The notes: generated by a model not told the origin, from the letters alone. Positions 9,317 to 18,527 are shown, numbered from the stretch's first letter. The stretch: 64,000 nt of DNA from Methylophaga sp. (GCF_009711715.1 NZ_VENF01000001.1:124001-188000); one strand, 5' to 3'. Numbers and translations: made by a program.

Positions 9317-9631
9317 TCAGTCCTCTGACTGTTTAGCTTTTTTCTTGGCCATTTCTGCTTTCTGGCGGCGTGATTCTTTGGGGTCCGCAATCAGCGGGCG
9401 ATAAATCTCAATCCGGTCCTTGTGATTGAGGCTGGCATTGAGTTTACACATCTTGCCGAAAATACCGACTTTGTCGGTGCTCAGATCTATTTGTGGATAG
9501 CGTTCCAGCATGCCCGAGCGTTTGATAGCTTCTTCGACCTGACAATCTGCGGGGACTTCGATTTCCAGAATTAGTTGTTCATCGGGCAGGGCGTAGGCCA
9601 CTTCAACAATGATGTGTTCAGCGTTTTCCAT
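9317..9631 (-). CDS. rnfH: RnfH-family beta-grasp (ubiquitin-like) protein
   Basis: 104 aa. VEVAYALPDEQLILEIEVP, VEEAIKRSG, VGIFGK and DRIEIYRPL match the RnfH/UPF0125 family, which has a ubiquitin-like fold and no settled role. The C-terminus is a Lys-rich tail. The ATG at 9631 follows AGGAAATCT and overlaps the end of ratA by 14 nt, the usual ratA-rnfH arrangement in gammaproteobacteria. Confidence 0.9.
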   Translation of the reverse strand: MENAEHIIVEVAYALPDEQLILEIEVPADCQVEEAIKRSGMLERYPQIDLSTDKVGIFGKMCKLNASLNHKDRIEIYRPLIADPKESRRQKAEMAKKKAKQSED

Positions 9632-10058
9632 AGATTTCCTGGGCACGTTTGCAGAAGGCGTCGACCAGCGAGCCTGAGATTTGGGTGAAAACCGGGCCTA
9701 AAGCCAAATCCAGCAATCGCGTGGAAAATTCGAAGTCCATGTCCAGTTGCACCCGACAGCCCTGGTTATCACCAATCGGCTTGAACTGCCAATGACCTTC
9801 CAGATGCCGGAACGGACCATCGATAAGCTCGATACGGATAGCATTGCCATGATCGAGCACGTTGCGTGTGGAAAACTCATGGTGAATACCGCCCTTGGCG
9901 ATATCCAATGCCGCACAGATCACATCTTCATTTTTACTAATGATGCGGCTGCCCCTGCACCAGGGCAGAAAACGGGGATAGGCTTCAACATCATTGACCA
10001 GATCAAACATCTGGTCAGGTGTATACATCACCAAAGCACTTCGTGTAATGGTAGTCAT
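9618..10058 (-). CDS. ratA: RatA/COQ10-family START-domain protein
   Basis: 146 aa, normal length. The family pattern is clear: MYTPDQMFDLVNDVEAYPRFLPWC near residue 12, GPFRHLEGHWQF in the middle and a C-terminal helix VDAFCKRAQEIYG. Members bind lipids or ubiquinone; in E. coli RatA was reported as a ribosome-association toxin, while others see a COQ10-like role. It sits upstream of and overlaps rnfH. In many gammaproteobacteria ratA lies divergent from smpB; here smpB is 1.5 kb away, with an SNF transporter gene inserted between. Confidence 0.9.
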   Translation of the reverse strand: MTTITRSALVMYTPDQMFDLVNDVEAYPRFLPWCRGSRIISKNEDVICAALDIAKGGIHHEFSTRNVLDHGNAIRIELIDGPFRHLEGHWQFKPIGDNQGCRVQLDMDFEFSTRLLDLALGPVFTQISGSLVDAFCKRAQEIYGKR

Positions 10059-10075
10059 TAGGTCGGGTTAATGTC

Positions 10076-11446
10076 TTATATTTTCAGTAGACCGGTGAGA
10101 TTGGCAAACACAATCAGAATTGCCAGCGGTGATACGAAACGAATCAATATCAACCAGCAGTATTGCAATATGCGATTGCTAATTGCCAACTCATCGGCTG
10201 TGCTGGATGGCTTCATCATCCAGCCGGCGAAAATGGCTATCAGTAAGCCACCCAAAGGCAACATGATATTCGCAGTCAGGTAGTCAAGCAAGCCAAAGGC
10301 CGTCTTGCCGAACAGGGTCCATTCCTTGCCGATGTTGAATGAAAACAATGTGAGCAGTCCCAGCAGCCAGATAATGCCACCTGACAGCATGGTTGCATTA
10401 CGACGGCTGAAACCATGGTTCTCCACCATCCATGCCACAATCGGTTCAACCAGAGAAATTCCGGAGCTCCAGGCCGCAAAAACTAACAGCAGAAAGAAGA
10501 TACCGCCGAAGAAATCGCCCCCCGGCATATGGCCGAAAGCAATCGGCAGGGTTTCAAAAATCAGGCTGGGACCGGCACCGGGTTCCATGCCATTGGCAAA
10601 TACCAGCGGGAAAATCGCAAGACCAGCCAGCAGGGCAACACTGGTATCCATCACGGAAATGGTCACCGACATCTTAAAGATGGAAGTCTTCTTCGGCAGA
10701 TAAGAGCCATAAACCATGATTGCCCCCATCCCCAGGCTCAGCGTGAAGAAAGCATGACCCATCGCAATCAGAATCGAGTTGGCTGTCAGCCTGGAAAAGT
10801 CGGCATCAAACAGAAAATGCACGCTGCGGGTGAAGGCTTCTCCCGTATTGGCGGCATAGCCGACCAGTATGAGCAGAATCACAAACAGCGCCGGCATCAT
10901 AATCCGCACCGATTTTTCCAGACCATGCTGAACACCACGGGTGACCACAAACATGGTGATGATCATAAAGATGGTATGCCAGGCCAGCAGCCGTTCCGGA
11001 TCATTGACCAATGCAGCATGAATACTGGCGGCACCATCCGGGGTCACGCCTTCAAACACACCAAAGAAAGTACGGGGAATATACGCCATTGCCTGACCGG
11101 CAATCACGCTGTAATAAGAAAGAATAAAGAAGCCGGCCAGTACCCCCATTGCCCCCAGCCAGCGCCAGGCGAGGGGACGGCCTTCTTCTTTCGCCAGCGA
11201 CTTCAGGCTGTTAATCGGGTTTTGGCGACCGCGGCGGCCGATAAGTACTTCGGCCATCATCAGCGGAATACCAATCACGGCAATACAGGCGAGATAGACC
11301 AGAACAAACGCACCACCACCGTTCTCGCCGGTGATATAGGGAAACTTCCAGATATTGCCAAGACCAACAGCCGAACCGGTGGCCGCCAGAATAAACGCCC
11401 AGCGGGATGTCCACTCACCGTGTATCGACTTTTCAGGTCTTGCCAT
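10076..11446 (-). CDS. Sodium-dependent transporter of the SNF (neurotransmitter:Na+ symporter) family
   Basis: 456 aa with about 11-12 membrane helices. The first helix carries the family signature AATGSAVGLGNIWKFPYITGENGGGAF with the unwound GNIWKFP stretch that binds Na+ and substrate in LeuT. The ATG at 11446 (MARPEKSIHGEWTSRW) gives the usual short cytoplasmic N-terminus; a start 21 codons upstream adds an unrelated leader. Likely imports an amino acid or related amine using the Na+ gradient, which would suit a marine bacterium. It ends just before ratA on the same strand. Substrate not predictable. Confidence 0.9.
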   Translation of the reverse strand: MARPEKSIHGEWTSRWAFILAATGSAVGLGNIWKFPYITGENGGGAFVLVYLACIAVIGIPLMMAEVLIGRRGRQNPINSLKSLAKEEGRPLAWRWLGAMGVLAGFFILSYYSVIAGQAMAYIPRTFFGVFEGVTPDGAASIHAALVNDPERLLAWHTIFMIITMFVVTRGVQHGLEKSVRIMMPALFVILLILVGYAANTGEAFTRSVHFLFDADFSRLTANSILIAMGHAFFTLSLGMGAIMVYGSYLPKKTSIFKMSVTISVMDTSVALLAGLAIFPLVFANGMEPGAGPSLIFETLPIAFGHMPGGDFFGGIFFLLLVFAAWSSGISLVEPIVAWMVENHGFSRRNATMLSGGIIWLLGLLTLFSFNIGKEWTLFGKTAFGLLDYLTANIMLPLGGLLIAIFAGWMMKPSSTADELAISNRILQYCWLILIRFVSPLAILIVFANLTGLLKI

Positions 11447-11576
11447 GTTTGCGTCCTGTTTGATGCACAAATTGCTCCGATTGTAACCAGATTTGGACGA
11501 AATCAACAAACAGCGTTTGTTTAGCGGTATTCACTAAAATAATGAATACCAACGTCAAAAACTTTATAATGGGCGG

Positions 11577-12056
11577 ATGGCTAAAAAGAGCAAAAAGAAA
11601 ACATTCAGTGACAACACCATTGCGGTCAACCGCAAAGTTCGTCACGACTTTTTCATCGAAGAAAAATTTGAGGCGGGCATCTCGCTGGAAGGCTGGGAAG
11701 TCAAAAGCCTCCGTGATGGCAAACTACAGCTTAATGAAAGCTATGTGCATATCCGCAACGGCGAAGCTTATCTCGCCAATGCCTTGATCAGCCCATTGAA
11801 AACGGCCTCAACGCACATCGTGCCCGAATCGCAACGTGACAGAAAATTGCTGCTGCACCGACGCGAACTGGATAAACTCATCGGCGCTGTCGAGCGTAAG
11901 GGCTACACCCTCGTGCCGCTGACCATGTACTGGAAAAAAGGCATGGCTAAAGTGCAAATCGCGCTGGCCAAGGGTAAACAGCTGCATGACAAACGCGCCA
12001 CGGAAAAAGAACGCGACTGGAACCGTGACAAAGCTCGCATCCTGAAGATGAAATAG
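11577..12056 (+). CDS. smpB: SsrA-binding protein SmpB
   Basis: 159 aa, full length. SmpB binds the tRNA-like end of tmRNA and brings it to stalled ribosomes for trans-translation. Hallmarks: [28 protein letters not shown], a central YTLVPL, and the basic C-terminal tail [17 protein letters not shown] that enters the mRNA channel. Its RNA partner ssrA begins 182 nt downstream on the same strand. Confidence 0.98.
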   Translation: MAKKSKKKTFSDNTIAVNRKVRHDFFIEEKFEAGISLEGWEVKSLRDGKLQLNESYVHIRNGEAYLANALISPLKTASTHIVPESQRDRKLLLHRRELDKLIGAVERKGYTLVPLTMYWKKGMAKVQIALAKGKQLHDKRATEKERDWNRDKARILKMK

Positions 12057-12212
12057 GGGCCGGCACACTGGATAGGTGCACCAAGCCAAACCGCCTGTGA
12101 ACTGATAACTATTCCAGATAGCCAGCGCTAGTAACGACCCATACTCCGACTTTCGAAACACAAGAACAAAGTCGATACAAAAAAGACCCTAGCTGAGAAA
12201 CTTGTCTTTCTC

Positions 12213-12218
12213 TATAAT
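12213..12218 (+). promoter_or_regulatory. Candidate -10 element of the ssrA promoter
   Basis: A perfect TATAAT sits 20 nt before the mature tmRNA 5' end. No good -35 hexamer lies 16-18 nt upstream. Confidence 0.5.
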
Positions 12219-12238
12219 GTCTATGTAACACAAGCTTT

Positions 12239-12603
12239 GGGGGCGACCTGGCTTCGACGGGGATCGCAAAACCTGAGGTGCATGCCGAGTATTTCAGTTC
12301 TTCTCGTAAAACAGACTGGAAAATTAAAATAGTTGCTAACGATAACAACTACGCACTAGCTGCTTAATAACCAGCAAATGCCGTCCGACCAGATCCGTGC
12401 TTGTGCGACTGGTATCGGGCGTCGACTCACACAAGATCGTCTCGACGTAAGCTAGGTGCGAAGAGACTAAAACTTTAACTAGCTCGCTGTTTGTTTGCCC
12501 TGTCCATCGGGTTGCAAACAGTTAAACTAAAAGATGGAATAAGCATGTAGATCCAAGGGCGGAGGATCTGCGGACGCGGGTTCGATTCCCGCCGCCTCCA
12601 CCA
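12239..12603 (+). ncRNA. ssrA: tmRNA (ssrA), one-piece, tag ANDNNYALAA
   Basis: Rescues stalled ribosomes with SmpB. The 5' GGGGGCG pairs with the 3' CGCCTCC of the acceptor stem, followed by ACCA at 12600-12603. The 3' domain has the T-arm GGTTCGATTCC. The 5' domain begins GGGGGCGACCTGGCTTCGA. The tag reading frame runs 12335-12367: GCT AAC GAT AAC AAC TAC GCA CTA GCT GCT TAA, giving ANDNNYALAA, close to the common ANDENYALAA. It is a one-piece gene of 365 nt, typical for gammaproteobacteria. Confidence 0.97.
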
Positions 12604-12614
12604 AAAACAAAGAC

Positions 12615-12637
12615 AACCACCTTCGGGTGGTTTTTTT
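12615..12637 (+). terminator. Rho-independent terminator of ssrA
   Basis: Stem AACCACC / GGTGGTT closed by a TTCG tetraloop, in a run of Ts, 12 nt after the tmRNA CCA end. Confidence 0.92.
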
Positions 12638-12743
12638 GTGCCTCAAATCACCTCCGACTACTATCTAATCAGCCAGCATTTGCTATGATGAGCATCGTTT
12701 TAGTGCCTTACTTTAACCACCCATTATTAAGGATGTAAGTTTT

Positions 12744-13712
12744 ATGAGCCTTGCCATTGCTGCTGTGATTTTCGGGCTGATTCTGCTGGTCTGGAGTGCC
12801 GACAAATTTGTTGAAGGCGCGGCAGCCACCGCCCGGCATTTCGGCATGCCAGCCTTATTAATCGGTATGGTGATTGTCGGCTTCGGTACTTCGGCTCCTG
12901 AAATGGTGGTGTCGGCACTGGCTTCTTCACAGGGTAACCCCGGTATCGCGCTGGGTAACGCCTACGGTTCCAACATCACCAATATTGCTCTGATCCTCGG
13001 TATCACCGCCTTAATCAGTCCCATTGCAGTGCATTCGCAGGTACTTAGAAAAGAGCTGCCGATTCTGACCATTATTACCTTTGCCGCTGCCTGGCAGTTG
13101 TGGGATGGTAATTTGTCACGCACCGACGCGGTAGTATTGCTGCTGATTTTTGCCGCGCTGATGGGCTGGACTATCTGGCAGGGCATGCAGAAAAAGACTG
13201 ATGAGTTTGGTATCGAAATCGCCCAGGAGCTTGAACAGCATCAGATGCCGCTCAAGCGAGCCGTGCTGTGGTTGATTATCGGCTTATTGTTGCTGATTCT
13301 GAGTTCCCGTGTACTGGTGTGGGGCGCAGTGGAAATCGCCGTCGCTCTGGGAGTAAGTGATTTGATCATTGGCCTGACCATTGTCGCCATTGGCACCTCT
13401 TTGCCTGAACTGGCTTCATCCGTGATTGCTGCCCGTAAAGGCGAGCATGATATAGCCCTGGGTAATATTATCGGCTCCAACTTATTTAATACGCTTGCGG
13501 TCGTCGGTATTGCCGGTACCATCGCGCCGATGGCGGTCAGCCCGGAACTGCTTTATCGCGATGTGATGACAATGATTGTGCTGACTATCTCGCTGTTCAT
13601 CTTCGGCTACGGTTTCCGGGGGCAGGGCCGTATAAACCGGATTGAAGGTGGTATTCTGCTGACAGCCTATGTGGCTTACACCACGTACCTGATTACGACT
13701 GTATTCGCTTAA
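12744..13712 (+). CDS. Calcium/sodium antiporter, CaCA family (YrbG-like)
   Basis: 322 aa with about ten membrane helices in two homologous halves. The two alpha repeats are visible: GFGTSAPEMVVSALASSQGNPGIALGNAYGSNI near residue 50 and AIGTSLPELASSVIAARKGEHDIALGNIIGSN near 215; their Glu residues coordinate the cations. Members exchange Ca2+ (or K+) for Na+ or H+ across the inner membrane. AAGGATGTAAG precedes the ATG. The next gene starts 12 nt after its stop and may be cotranscribed. Confidence 0.93.
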   Translation: MSLAIAAVIFGLILLVWSADKFVEGAAATARHFGMPALLIGMVIVGFGTSAPEMVVSALASSQGNPGIALGNAYGSNITNIALILGITALISPIAVHSQVLRKELPILTIITFAAAWQLWDGNLSRTDAVVLLLIFAALMGWTIWQGMQKKTDEFGIEIAQELEQHQMPLKRAVLWLIIGLLLLILSSRVLVWGAVEIAVALGVSDLIIGLTIVAIGTSLPELASSVIAARKGEHDIALGNIIGSNLFNTLAVVGIAGTIAPMAVSPELLYRDVMTMIVLTISLFIFGYGFRGQGRINRIEGGILLTAYVAYTTYLITTVFA

Positions 13713-13724
13713 TTCGCTGTTGCC

Positions 13725-14267
13725 ATGGCCAATATACTGCCCGACAAATCGCATAAAAAGCTCATCAAGTCAGCAATTGATTTGGGAGACTGGCTGCTGT
13801 CACTGGAAGGCTTAAGCCAGCAGGACGAACAAGCTATCAAAGCTGTTCAGAAAGCCTTGAACAAGCTGCCCAAGATCAATGACGGCACGCTCGCAATGTA
13901 TGGCTTCAGCCTGGAGCAGGGCGATGATACTGCCGGTCTGGTTCGGGGCTGGGATATCTCGCTGGAATACTTTGCTGATGATCCGGAGCAGCAGGGCGGC
14001 CTGGAAATGTTCAGTTCCTATATTCCCATCCCGGAAACGACTGACCCGGATGTACTGGCCGAAAAGAAAAACAATGAGCTGTATTTCCACTGGCCTGTCG
14101 GGGATATCTGCAACCTGATTCCTGCCGCACAGGCGAGCCAGTGGCTGGAACAGGTTTCCAACCCTGCGGCCATGGCTAAAATCGGTGAGCGTCTTCGCAT
14201 TGAGATCGTTTTTGCTGATTATTATTCAGAAATTGAATTTCCGGTTTCAACGGCTGCAAAACAATAG
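13725..14267 (+). CDS. Uncharacterised cytoplasmic protein
   Basis: 180 aa, acidic and without signal peptide or membrane segment. I do not recognise the family. The first 50 residues (SHKKLIKSAIDLGDWLLSLEGLSQQDEQAIKAVQKAL as consecutive parts) look helical, the middle contains GWDISLEYFADDPEQQGGLEMFSSYIP in parts, and the tail is mixed alpha/beta. Codon use resembles the neighbours. It starts 12 nt after the antiporter gene, so it may be its operon partner. The ATG lacks a strong ribosome site, again compatible with coupled translation. Confidence 0.6.
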   Translation: MANILPDKSHKKLIKSAIDLGDWLLSLEGLSQQDEQAIKAVQKALNKLPKINDGTLAMYGFSLEQGDDTAGLVRGWDISLEYFADDPEQQGGLEMFSSYIPIPETTDPDVLAEKKNNELYFHWPVGDICNLIPAAQASQWLEQVSNPAAMAKIGERLRIEIVFADYYSEIEFPVSTAAKQ

Positions 14268-14315
14268 TCACATACTATTATTAAGCTGATTAATTATTTA
14301 TCTCGGAGACGGGCA

Positions 14316-15896
14316 TTGTTGCTTAATCGTCATAGCTACCTCTTAGTTTTGGCTCTGTTCAGCGGTGCTGTTCAGACTGATTCATCACTTATCCCCCAGA
14401 GTCAGCGTGAAAATCACTGGTTCCATGAAGCTGAAGCCGCTCTGGCGCAAAAGCCAATTTTCGAACCTGATAAAAAAGCCAAAAATATCATCTTGTTTGT
14501 TGGTGATGGCATGGGTGTTTCCACGATTACAGCCGCCCGCATTCTGGACGGACAGAACCAAGGCCTCGCAGGCGAAGAGAACAGCCTGAGTTTTGAATCC
14601 TTTCCTTTTACCGGTCTGTCCAAAACCTACAATGTCGATGCTCAGACACCGGACTCGGCCGGCACCATGACGGCCATGATCACCGGTGTGAAAACCGATG
14701 CCGGCATTATCAGTATTGATGAAGATGTGAAGCGCGGCGATTGCAGCACGGTGAAGGGCAATGAACTGGTCACGGCGCTGGAGCTGGCTGAAATTGCAGG
14801 CCGGTCAACCGGATTTGTAACGACGACCAGGGTCACGCATGCGACACCAGCGGCGACTTATGCCAAAGCGCCCGAGCGTAACTGGGAAGATATTTCTGAT
14901 TTGCCGGAGGAAGCCGTCGCAGCGGGTTGTGAAGATATTGCGCTGCAGCTGCTGAACTTTGAGAACAATCTCAAGCAGCGGTTTCCGGCCGCGGCAAATA
15001 TCAATGGTATTGAAGTCATGATGGGCGGTGGCCGCCGTCATTTTCTGCCGAATCAGCCGGCCTCTGACAGTGTGGATGAAATGGCCATATTCACCGGAGA
15101 TCGCAGCGATCAGCGTCATTTAATTAATGAATGGCAGGCACAATATCCTGGCGGACATTACATCGAAAACCAGGCGGGTTTTGATGCGGTTGACCCGGCA
15201 AAGACCAATAAATTGCTGGCCCTGTTTGAAGCCTCACACATGCATTACGAAGCTGATCGGCCAAATGATGAAGCCGGTGAACCGTCCCTCAGCGAGATGA
15301 CCGCCAAGGCCATTGATATTCTGGATAACAATGAAAAAGGCTTTTTCCTGCTGGTCGAGGGCGGCCGCATCGATCATGCCCATCATGCCGGTAATGCCTA
15401 CAACGCGCTCACTGATACGATTGAGTTTGCACGGGCGGTCAAAGTGGCACTGGAGAAAACCGACACAGAAGAGACCCTGATTATCGTTACCGCCGATCAC
15501 AGTCATGTGTTTACGATGGCAGGTTATCCCAAGCGTGGTAATCCGATTCTGGGCAAAGTCGTCAATATTGGTGAACAGGAACCCGCTCAGGCGCAAGACG
15601 GCATGCCGTATACCACGCTGGGTTATGCCAATGGGCTGGGTTTTCGGGATCTGGGCGATGAAACCGATGCCGATATCAGTTACGGGGAGCCGGCAAATAG
15701 CGGGCGACATGATTTAAGCCGGGTTGATACTGAGGCCAGTGGTTATCATCAGGAAGCGCTGGTGCCGTTGGAGGCAGAAACCCATGGCGGTGAAGATGTC
15801 GCGATTTATGCCACCGGCCCGGGTGCTTCAGCCGTATCCGGGGTTAATGAACAGAACCTGATTTTTCATATCATGCGCCGGGTAGCTGGCTGGTAA
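14316..15896 (+). CDS. Alkaline phosphatase, PhoA family
   Basis: 526 aa, exported. It has a signal-like N-terminus (HSYLLVLALFSGAVQ). Active-site motifs: VGDGMG with metal-binding Asp64, TPDSAGTMTA with nucleophile Ser114, VEGGRIDHAHHAG, and TADHSHV for the second metal site; a C-terminal THGGEDVAIYATGP supplies the last metal His. Hydrolyses phosphomonoesters in the periplasm. The start appears to be TTG at 14316: CGGAGA lies 6-7 nt upstream, and no ATG gives an intact signal peptide. It converges with the BLUF-EAL gene. Confidence 0.93.
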   Translation: MLLNRHSYLLVLALFSGAVQTDSSLIPQSQRENHWFHEAEAALAQKPIFEPDKKAKNIILFVGDGMGVSTITAARILDGQNQGLAGEENSLSFESFPFTGLSKTYNVDAQTPDSAGTMTAMITGVKTDAGIISIDEDVKRGDCSTVKGNELVTALELAEIAGRSTGFVTTTRVTHATPAATYAKAPERNWEDISDLPEEAVAAGCEDIALQLLNFENNLKQRFPAAANINGIEVMMGGGRRHFLPNQPASDSVDEMAIFTGDRSDQRHLINEWQAQYPGGHYIENQAGFDAVDPAKTNKLLALFEASHMHYEADRPNDEAGEPSLSEMTAKAIDILDNNEKGFFLLVEGGRIDHAHHAGNAYNALTDTIEFARAVKVALEKTDTEETLIIVTADHSHVFTMAGYPKRGNPILGKVVNIGEQEPAQAQDGMPYTTLGYANGLGFRDLGDETDADISYGEPANSGRHDLSRVDTEASGYHQEALVPLEAETHGGEDVAIYATGPGASAVSGVNEQNLIFHIMRRVAGW

Positions 15897-15903
15897 CACA
15901 TTC

Positions 15904-17121
15904 TTACCAGTGAATATCAGGAAAACTATTGAAGGACGGCCGGGCAAAATAAAAGCCCTGAAATTTACTGACGCCGGCCTCAAGCAGCCATTTCACTTCG
16001 GCTTCCTGTTCCACACCCTCGGCAATAACTGAGATACCCAGCGAGTAACAACACTCGACAATGGCTCTGACAATCGCCTGTCTGGGGCCGTTACGCTGAA
16101 TACCCTGAATCAGTTTGCGATCGATTTTAACCTTGTCCGGCTGGAATTCGGCCAGTAGTGACAGACCGGCATAACCGGCACCGAAATCATCGATCGCGAC
16201 TTTGATACCGGCACCTCTGAGCCGGGTAATCGCACCAAAAAAAGCATCATGATTGGTGATGGCTTCTTCTTCAGTAATCTCGACCACAATCTGTTCGCTG
16301 GACAGACCGAGACTTTCAATTTTTTCCAGCAGAAAATCCACCGCATCCGGAACCATGATCAGCGACATCGGCAGCAGGTTGAGCGAGACACGACAGGGCA
16401 GCCCCATATCAGCAGCAATCTGCAAGGCATACTGCTTGGATTCCAGATCAAAACGATAGAGGTCGATCCCGCTGTATTGCGACAGAATGTCGGCGGGGGA
16501 TTCTTGATTCGGTCCTCTCAGCAGTGCCTCGGCAGAGGTGACAAGTCTGCTGACAGGGTTAACGATAGGTTGAAAGGCAAAATTGACCGGATAGGGGCCG
16601 ATAGTTGGGTGATTGTTGAGATGAGGCACTGCCCCCTCAGTCAGGTCTTCATATAGTTCTCGGGACGGCACAGTGTAGGGTTCACGCCAGCGACCTTTGG
16701 CAAACGCATCAATAATCAGTGAAGCTCGTGTGGTATCGACTCGTTCAAGGTCGTCCAGCCCCAGCTTATTTAGCTGATGATCAAAGGTGGCGTCACTGGA
16801 AATAATCTGTTTACCGCCTTCATCGTTAATAACGATAAAGCCTAGTCCCCAGTCATCAAAGGTACGTCTGTAAATGGGTTCATCAAGAACGGTGACGACT
16901 TCTTCATGCCTGGGGTCAGACTGTATGAGTTCGTAGAGTGCAGAGATTTTCTGCCGTGGGCCTTCCAGTACCTGCATGAAATACTCACCATCAAACACCA
17001 GCATACCGGTGATATTGCGGTCACGGTTCCTGAGTGCGAAGTGTTTGGACATCGCGACAACTTTCTCTTTTTTCAGCTGGTGTGTTGAGCGACTACGGTA
17101 TACCAACAGGCTGAGAGACAT
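15904..17121 (-). CDS. BLUF blue-light sensor fused to an EAL c-di-GMP phosphodiesterase
   Basis: 405 aa, soluble. Residues 1-95 form a BLUF flavin domain: Tyr8 (LVYRSRS), Asn32 and Gln50 (FMQVLEGP) are the residues that shuttle hydrogen bonds around FAD, followed by LYELIQSDPRH. From about residue 155 an EAL domain follows with EALLRG, SLNLLP, VEITEEEA, AIDDFGAGYAGL, VKIDRKLI, EGVE and the closing QGFYFARP, so all usual catalytic residues appear present and the enzyme is probably active. Same architecture as BlrP1. Divergent from a truncated globin gene. It probably couples blue light to lowering of c-di-GMP (inference from family). Confidence 0.92.
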   Translation of the reverse strand: MSLSLLVYRSRSTHQLKKEKVVAMSKHFALRNRDRNITGMLVFDGEYFMQVLEGPRQKISALYELIQSDPRHEEVVTVLDEPIYRRTFDDWGLGFIVINDEGGKQIISSDATFDHQLNKLGLDDLERVDTTRASLIIDAFAKGRWREPYTVPSRELYEDLTEGAVPHLNNHPTIGPYPVNFAFQPIVNPVSRLVTSAEALLRGPNQESPADILSQYSGIDLYRFDLESKQYALQIAADMGLPCRVSLNLLPMSLIMVPDAVDFLLEKIESLGLSSEQIVVEITEEEAITNHDAFFGAITRLRGAGIKVAIDDFGAGYAGLSLLAEFQPDKVKIDRKLIQGIQRNGPRQAIVRAIVECCYSLGISVIAEGVEQEAEVKWLLEAGVSKFQGFYFARPSFNSFPDIHW

Positions 17122-17197
17122 AACTAATCCAACTGTTTTTTTCTATGACATTACCATGGCTGGCTAAGATTGTGAAAAGCGGTCTTGATGCTGTCTC

Positions 17198-17257
17198 TAC
17201 TCCCTTGGGAGTACACATTCATCGGTATTTATCCGGCTTGCCAACCCTCACTAGAAT
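17198..17257 (+). promoter_or_regulatory. NarL-type 7-2-7 operator plus promoter for the truncated globin (site A)
   Basis: Perfect inverted repeat TACTCCC-TT-GGGAGTA at 17198-17213. The -35-like TTTATC (17228-17233) follows 14 nt after the operator, then an 18-nt spacer and TAGAAT (17252-17257). Same layout as the operators at 32147, 34060, 40046, 48349 and 57627 (minus). Confidence 0.65.
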
Positions 17258-17296
17258 CACACTCATAATTGAAGGCTGAGTTGTTGGGGGGTAAGC

Positions 17297-17710
17297 ATGC
17301 AGCAGGCTGTAACAAAACCTCGTGAAAGTATTTACCAGAGAATTGGTGGCGCGGAAGGTGTCGGGCAACTGGTTGAGACTTTCTGCGGCATCCTGGAAAC
17401 GACTGAAGTCGGCAAGCCCGTCTTTTTATTGCATCTGCGTGGTCATGGTATGGCCCATGCGCGGATGGAGCAGTTGAATTTCTTTTCCGGCATGTTCGGT
17501 GGTCCCAAGCTGTACGCTGAAAAATGGGGACATTCGAATGTGCGTCAGATTCATGCGCATGTCGATATTGACGAGAGTGTGAGTCAGGCCTGGTTGACCA
17601 GTATGTCCATGGCTTTGGACAAGCTTGAGTATGCCCCCGATCTGAAACAGCAATTAATGCAGAGCTTTACCGATATGGCCGCCATTCTGGTGCGGCAATC
17701 TCAGTCTTGA
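17297..17710 (+). CDS. Truncated (2/2) hemoglobin-like protein
   Basis: 137 aa. Motifs of the bacterial-like globin family: SIYQRIGGAEGVGQLVETFC at the N-terminus, LHLRGHGMAHARMEQLNFFSGMFGGPKLY in the centre, and RQIHAHVDIDESVSQAWLTSMSMAL near the C-terminus with His residues suited as proximal heme ligand. Members bind O2, NO or peroxide; many protect against nitrosative or oxidative stress. Its promoter carries the same NarL-type operator as the tmd and dmmD promoters. It is divergent from the BLUF-EAL gene and convergent with the XRE-cupin regulator. Confidence 0.85.
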   Translation: MQQAVTKPRESIYQRIGGAEGVGQLVETFCGILETTEVGKPVFLLHLRGHGMAHARMEQLNFFSGMFGGPKLYAEKWGHSNVRQIHAHVDIDESVSQAWLTSMSMALDKLEYAPDLKQQLMQSFTDMAAILVRQSQS

Positions 17711-17726
17711 GTGCGCGCTAGCTATG

Positions 17727-18356
17727 TTAGTCGACTTCAAAGTCGTCAAGGCTGTCGTAGTAAATGATAGCCAGGTAACGGATTGGCATTTCCATTTTGG
17801 CCATCGGCCGGTGCGGTTGCTCGGCATCGAAGGTCAACGAGTCGCCGGGTTCCAGAATATAGAGCTTGTCACCGACCGAGTATTCCAGTTTGCCTTCGAG
17901 CATATAAATGAATTCGGTACCGGCGTGTTCGAAAGGATCAAACACTTCGCTGTGTTCATCAAGCGAAATCAGGAACGGTTCAAACAGTTTTTTAGGGCCC
18001 GTGTCATAGGCCAGCAGGTGATAGGTATGGCCGCTTTTGGTTCCGCGACGAACCACTTCCATACCTTCGTTATGTCGCACGTACTGAGCACCGGATTTGG
18101 GTGTGTCGTAGTCATGAAACAAGCGAGACAGGGTGACGCCCAGCGCGTTGGCCAGATGTTCCAGTTTTTCAAGGCTGGGTGATGTGAGTCCGTTTTCGAT
18201 CTTGCTCAACATGCCTCGGCTGACATTGGCCCGTTTGCTGACCTCGGCAATGGTCAGTCCGTTTTCCATCCGTAAATGGCGCAGGGTATTACCGAGATGT
18301 TTATCCAGTGTGTGGGCGACAGTCCCTGTGGTAGTAAGCGTTTCTTTGTTATTCAC
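17727..18356 (-). CDS. XRE-family regulator with C-terminal cupin domain
   Basis: 209 aa. An HTH_3 domain spans about residues 21-78 (LGNTLRHLRMENGLTIAEVSKRANVSRGMLSKIENG in parts), followed by a Cupin_2 domain from about 110 (FEHAGTEFIYMLEGKLEYSVGD, LEPGDSLTFDAEQPHRP). The layout is that of PuuR/SutR-type regulators, where the cupin binds a small ligand such as an amine or amino acid. The start seems to be GTG at 18356; no ATG precedes the HTH. It is divergent from mgdABCD-gmaS-mgsABC with 243 bp between, so it is the obvious local candidate to control that operon (inference). Confidence 0.88.
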   Translation of the reverse strand: MNNKETLTTTGTVAHTLDKHLGNTLRHLRMENGLTIAEVSKRANVSRGMLSKIENGLTSPSLEKLEHLANALGVTLSRLFHDYDTPKSGAQYVRHNEGMEVVRRGTKSGHTYHLLAYDTGPKKLFEPFLISLDEHSEVFDPFEHAGTEFIYMLEGKLEYSVGDKLYILEPGDSLTFDAEQPHRPMAKMEMPIRYLAIIYYDSLDDFEVD

Positions 18357-18466
18357 GCCTGAAAATACTCCGTTGTATGCCTATTTCATGGCTTTGATTA
18401 TACATCAGTTTTCAGGATTCAAACTATCGAGTGATTCATTGTATGAAAAAAAGTTTCCAAGAAGTA

Positions 18467-18496
18467 TTGACATCAGAAATCAGTCATGCGTAAATG
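18467..18496 (+). promoter_or_regulatory. Candidate sigma70 promoter of the mgd-gmaS-mgs operon
   Basis: TTGACA at 18467-18472, an 18-nt spacer, then TAAATG at 18491-18496. This would give a leader of about 100 nt before mgdA. The -35 is perfect, the -10 poor. Confidence 0.4.
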
Positions 18497-18527
18497 GAAA
18501 CCAAGTTTCATATGGTGAAACAATGTT

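Noticed and set aside
10529..11524. 331-codon open frame on the + strand
   Set aside because: It is antisense to the SNF symporter gene, lacks a ribosome site and has low-complexity His/Gln/Arg composition typical of a shadow frame.
12541..12603. tRNA-like segment with GGTTCGATTCC and CCA
   Set aside because: It is the 3' half of tmRNA (ssrA) and not a separate tRNA gene.
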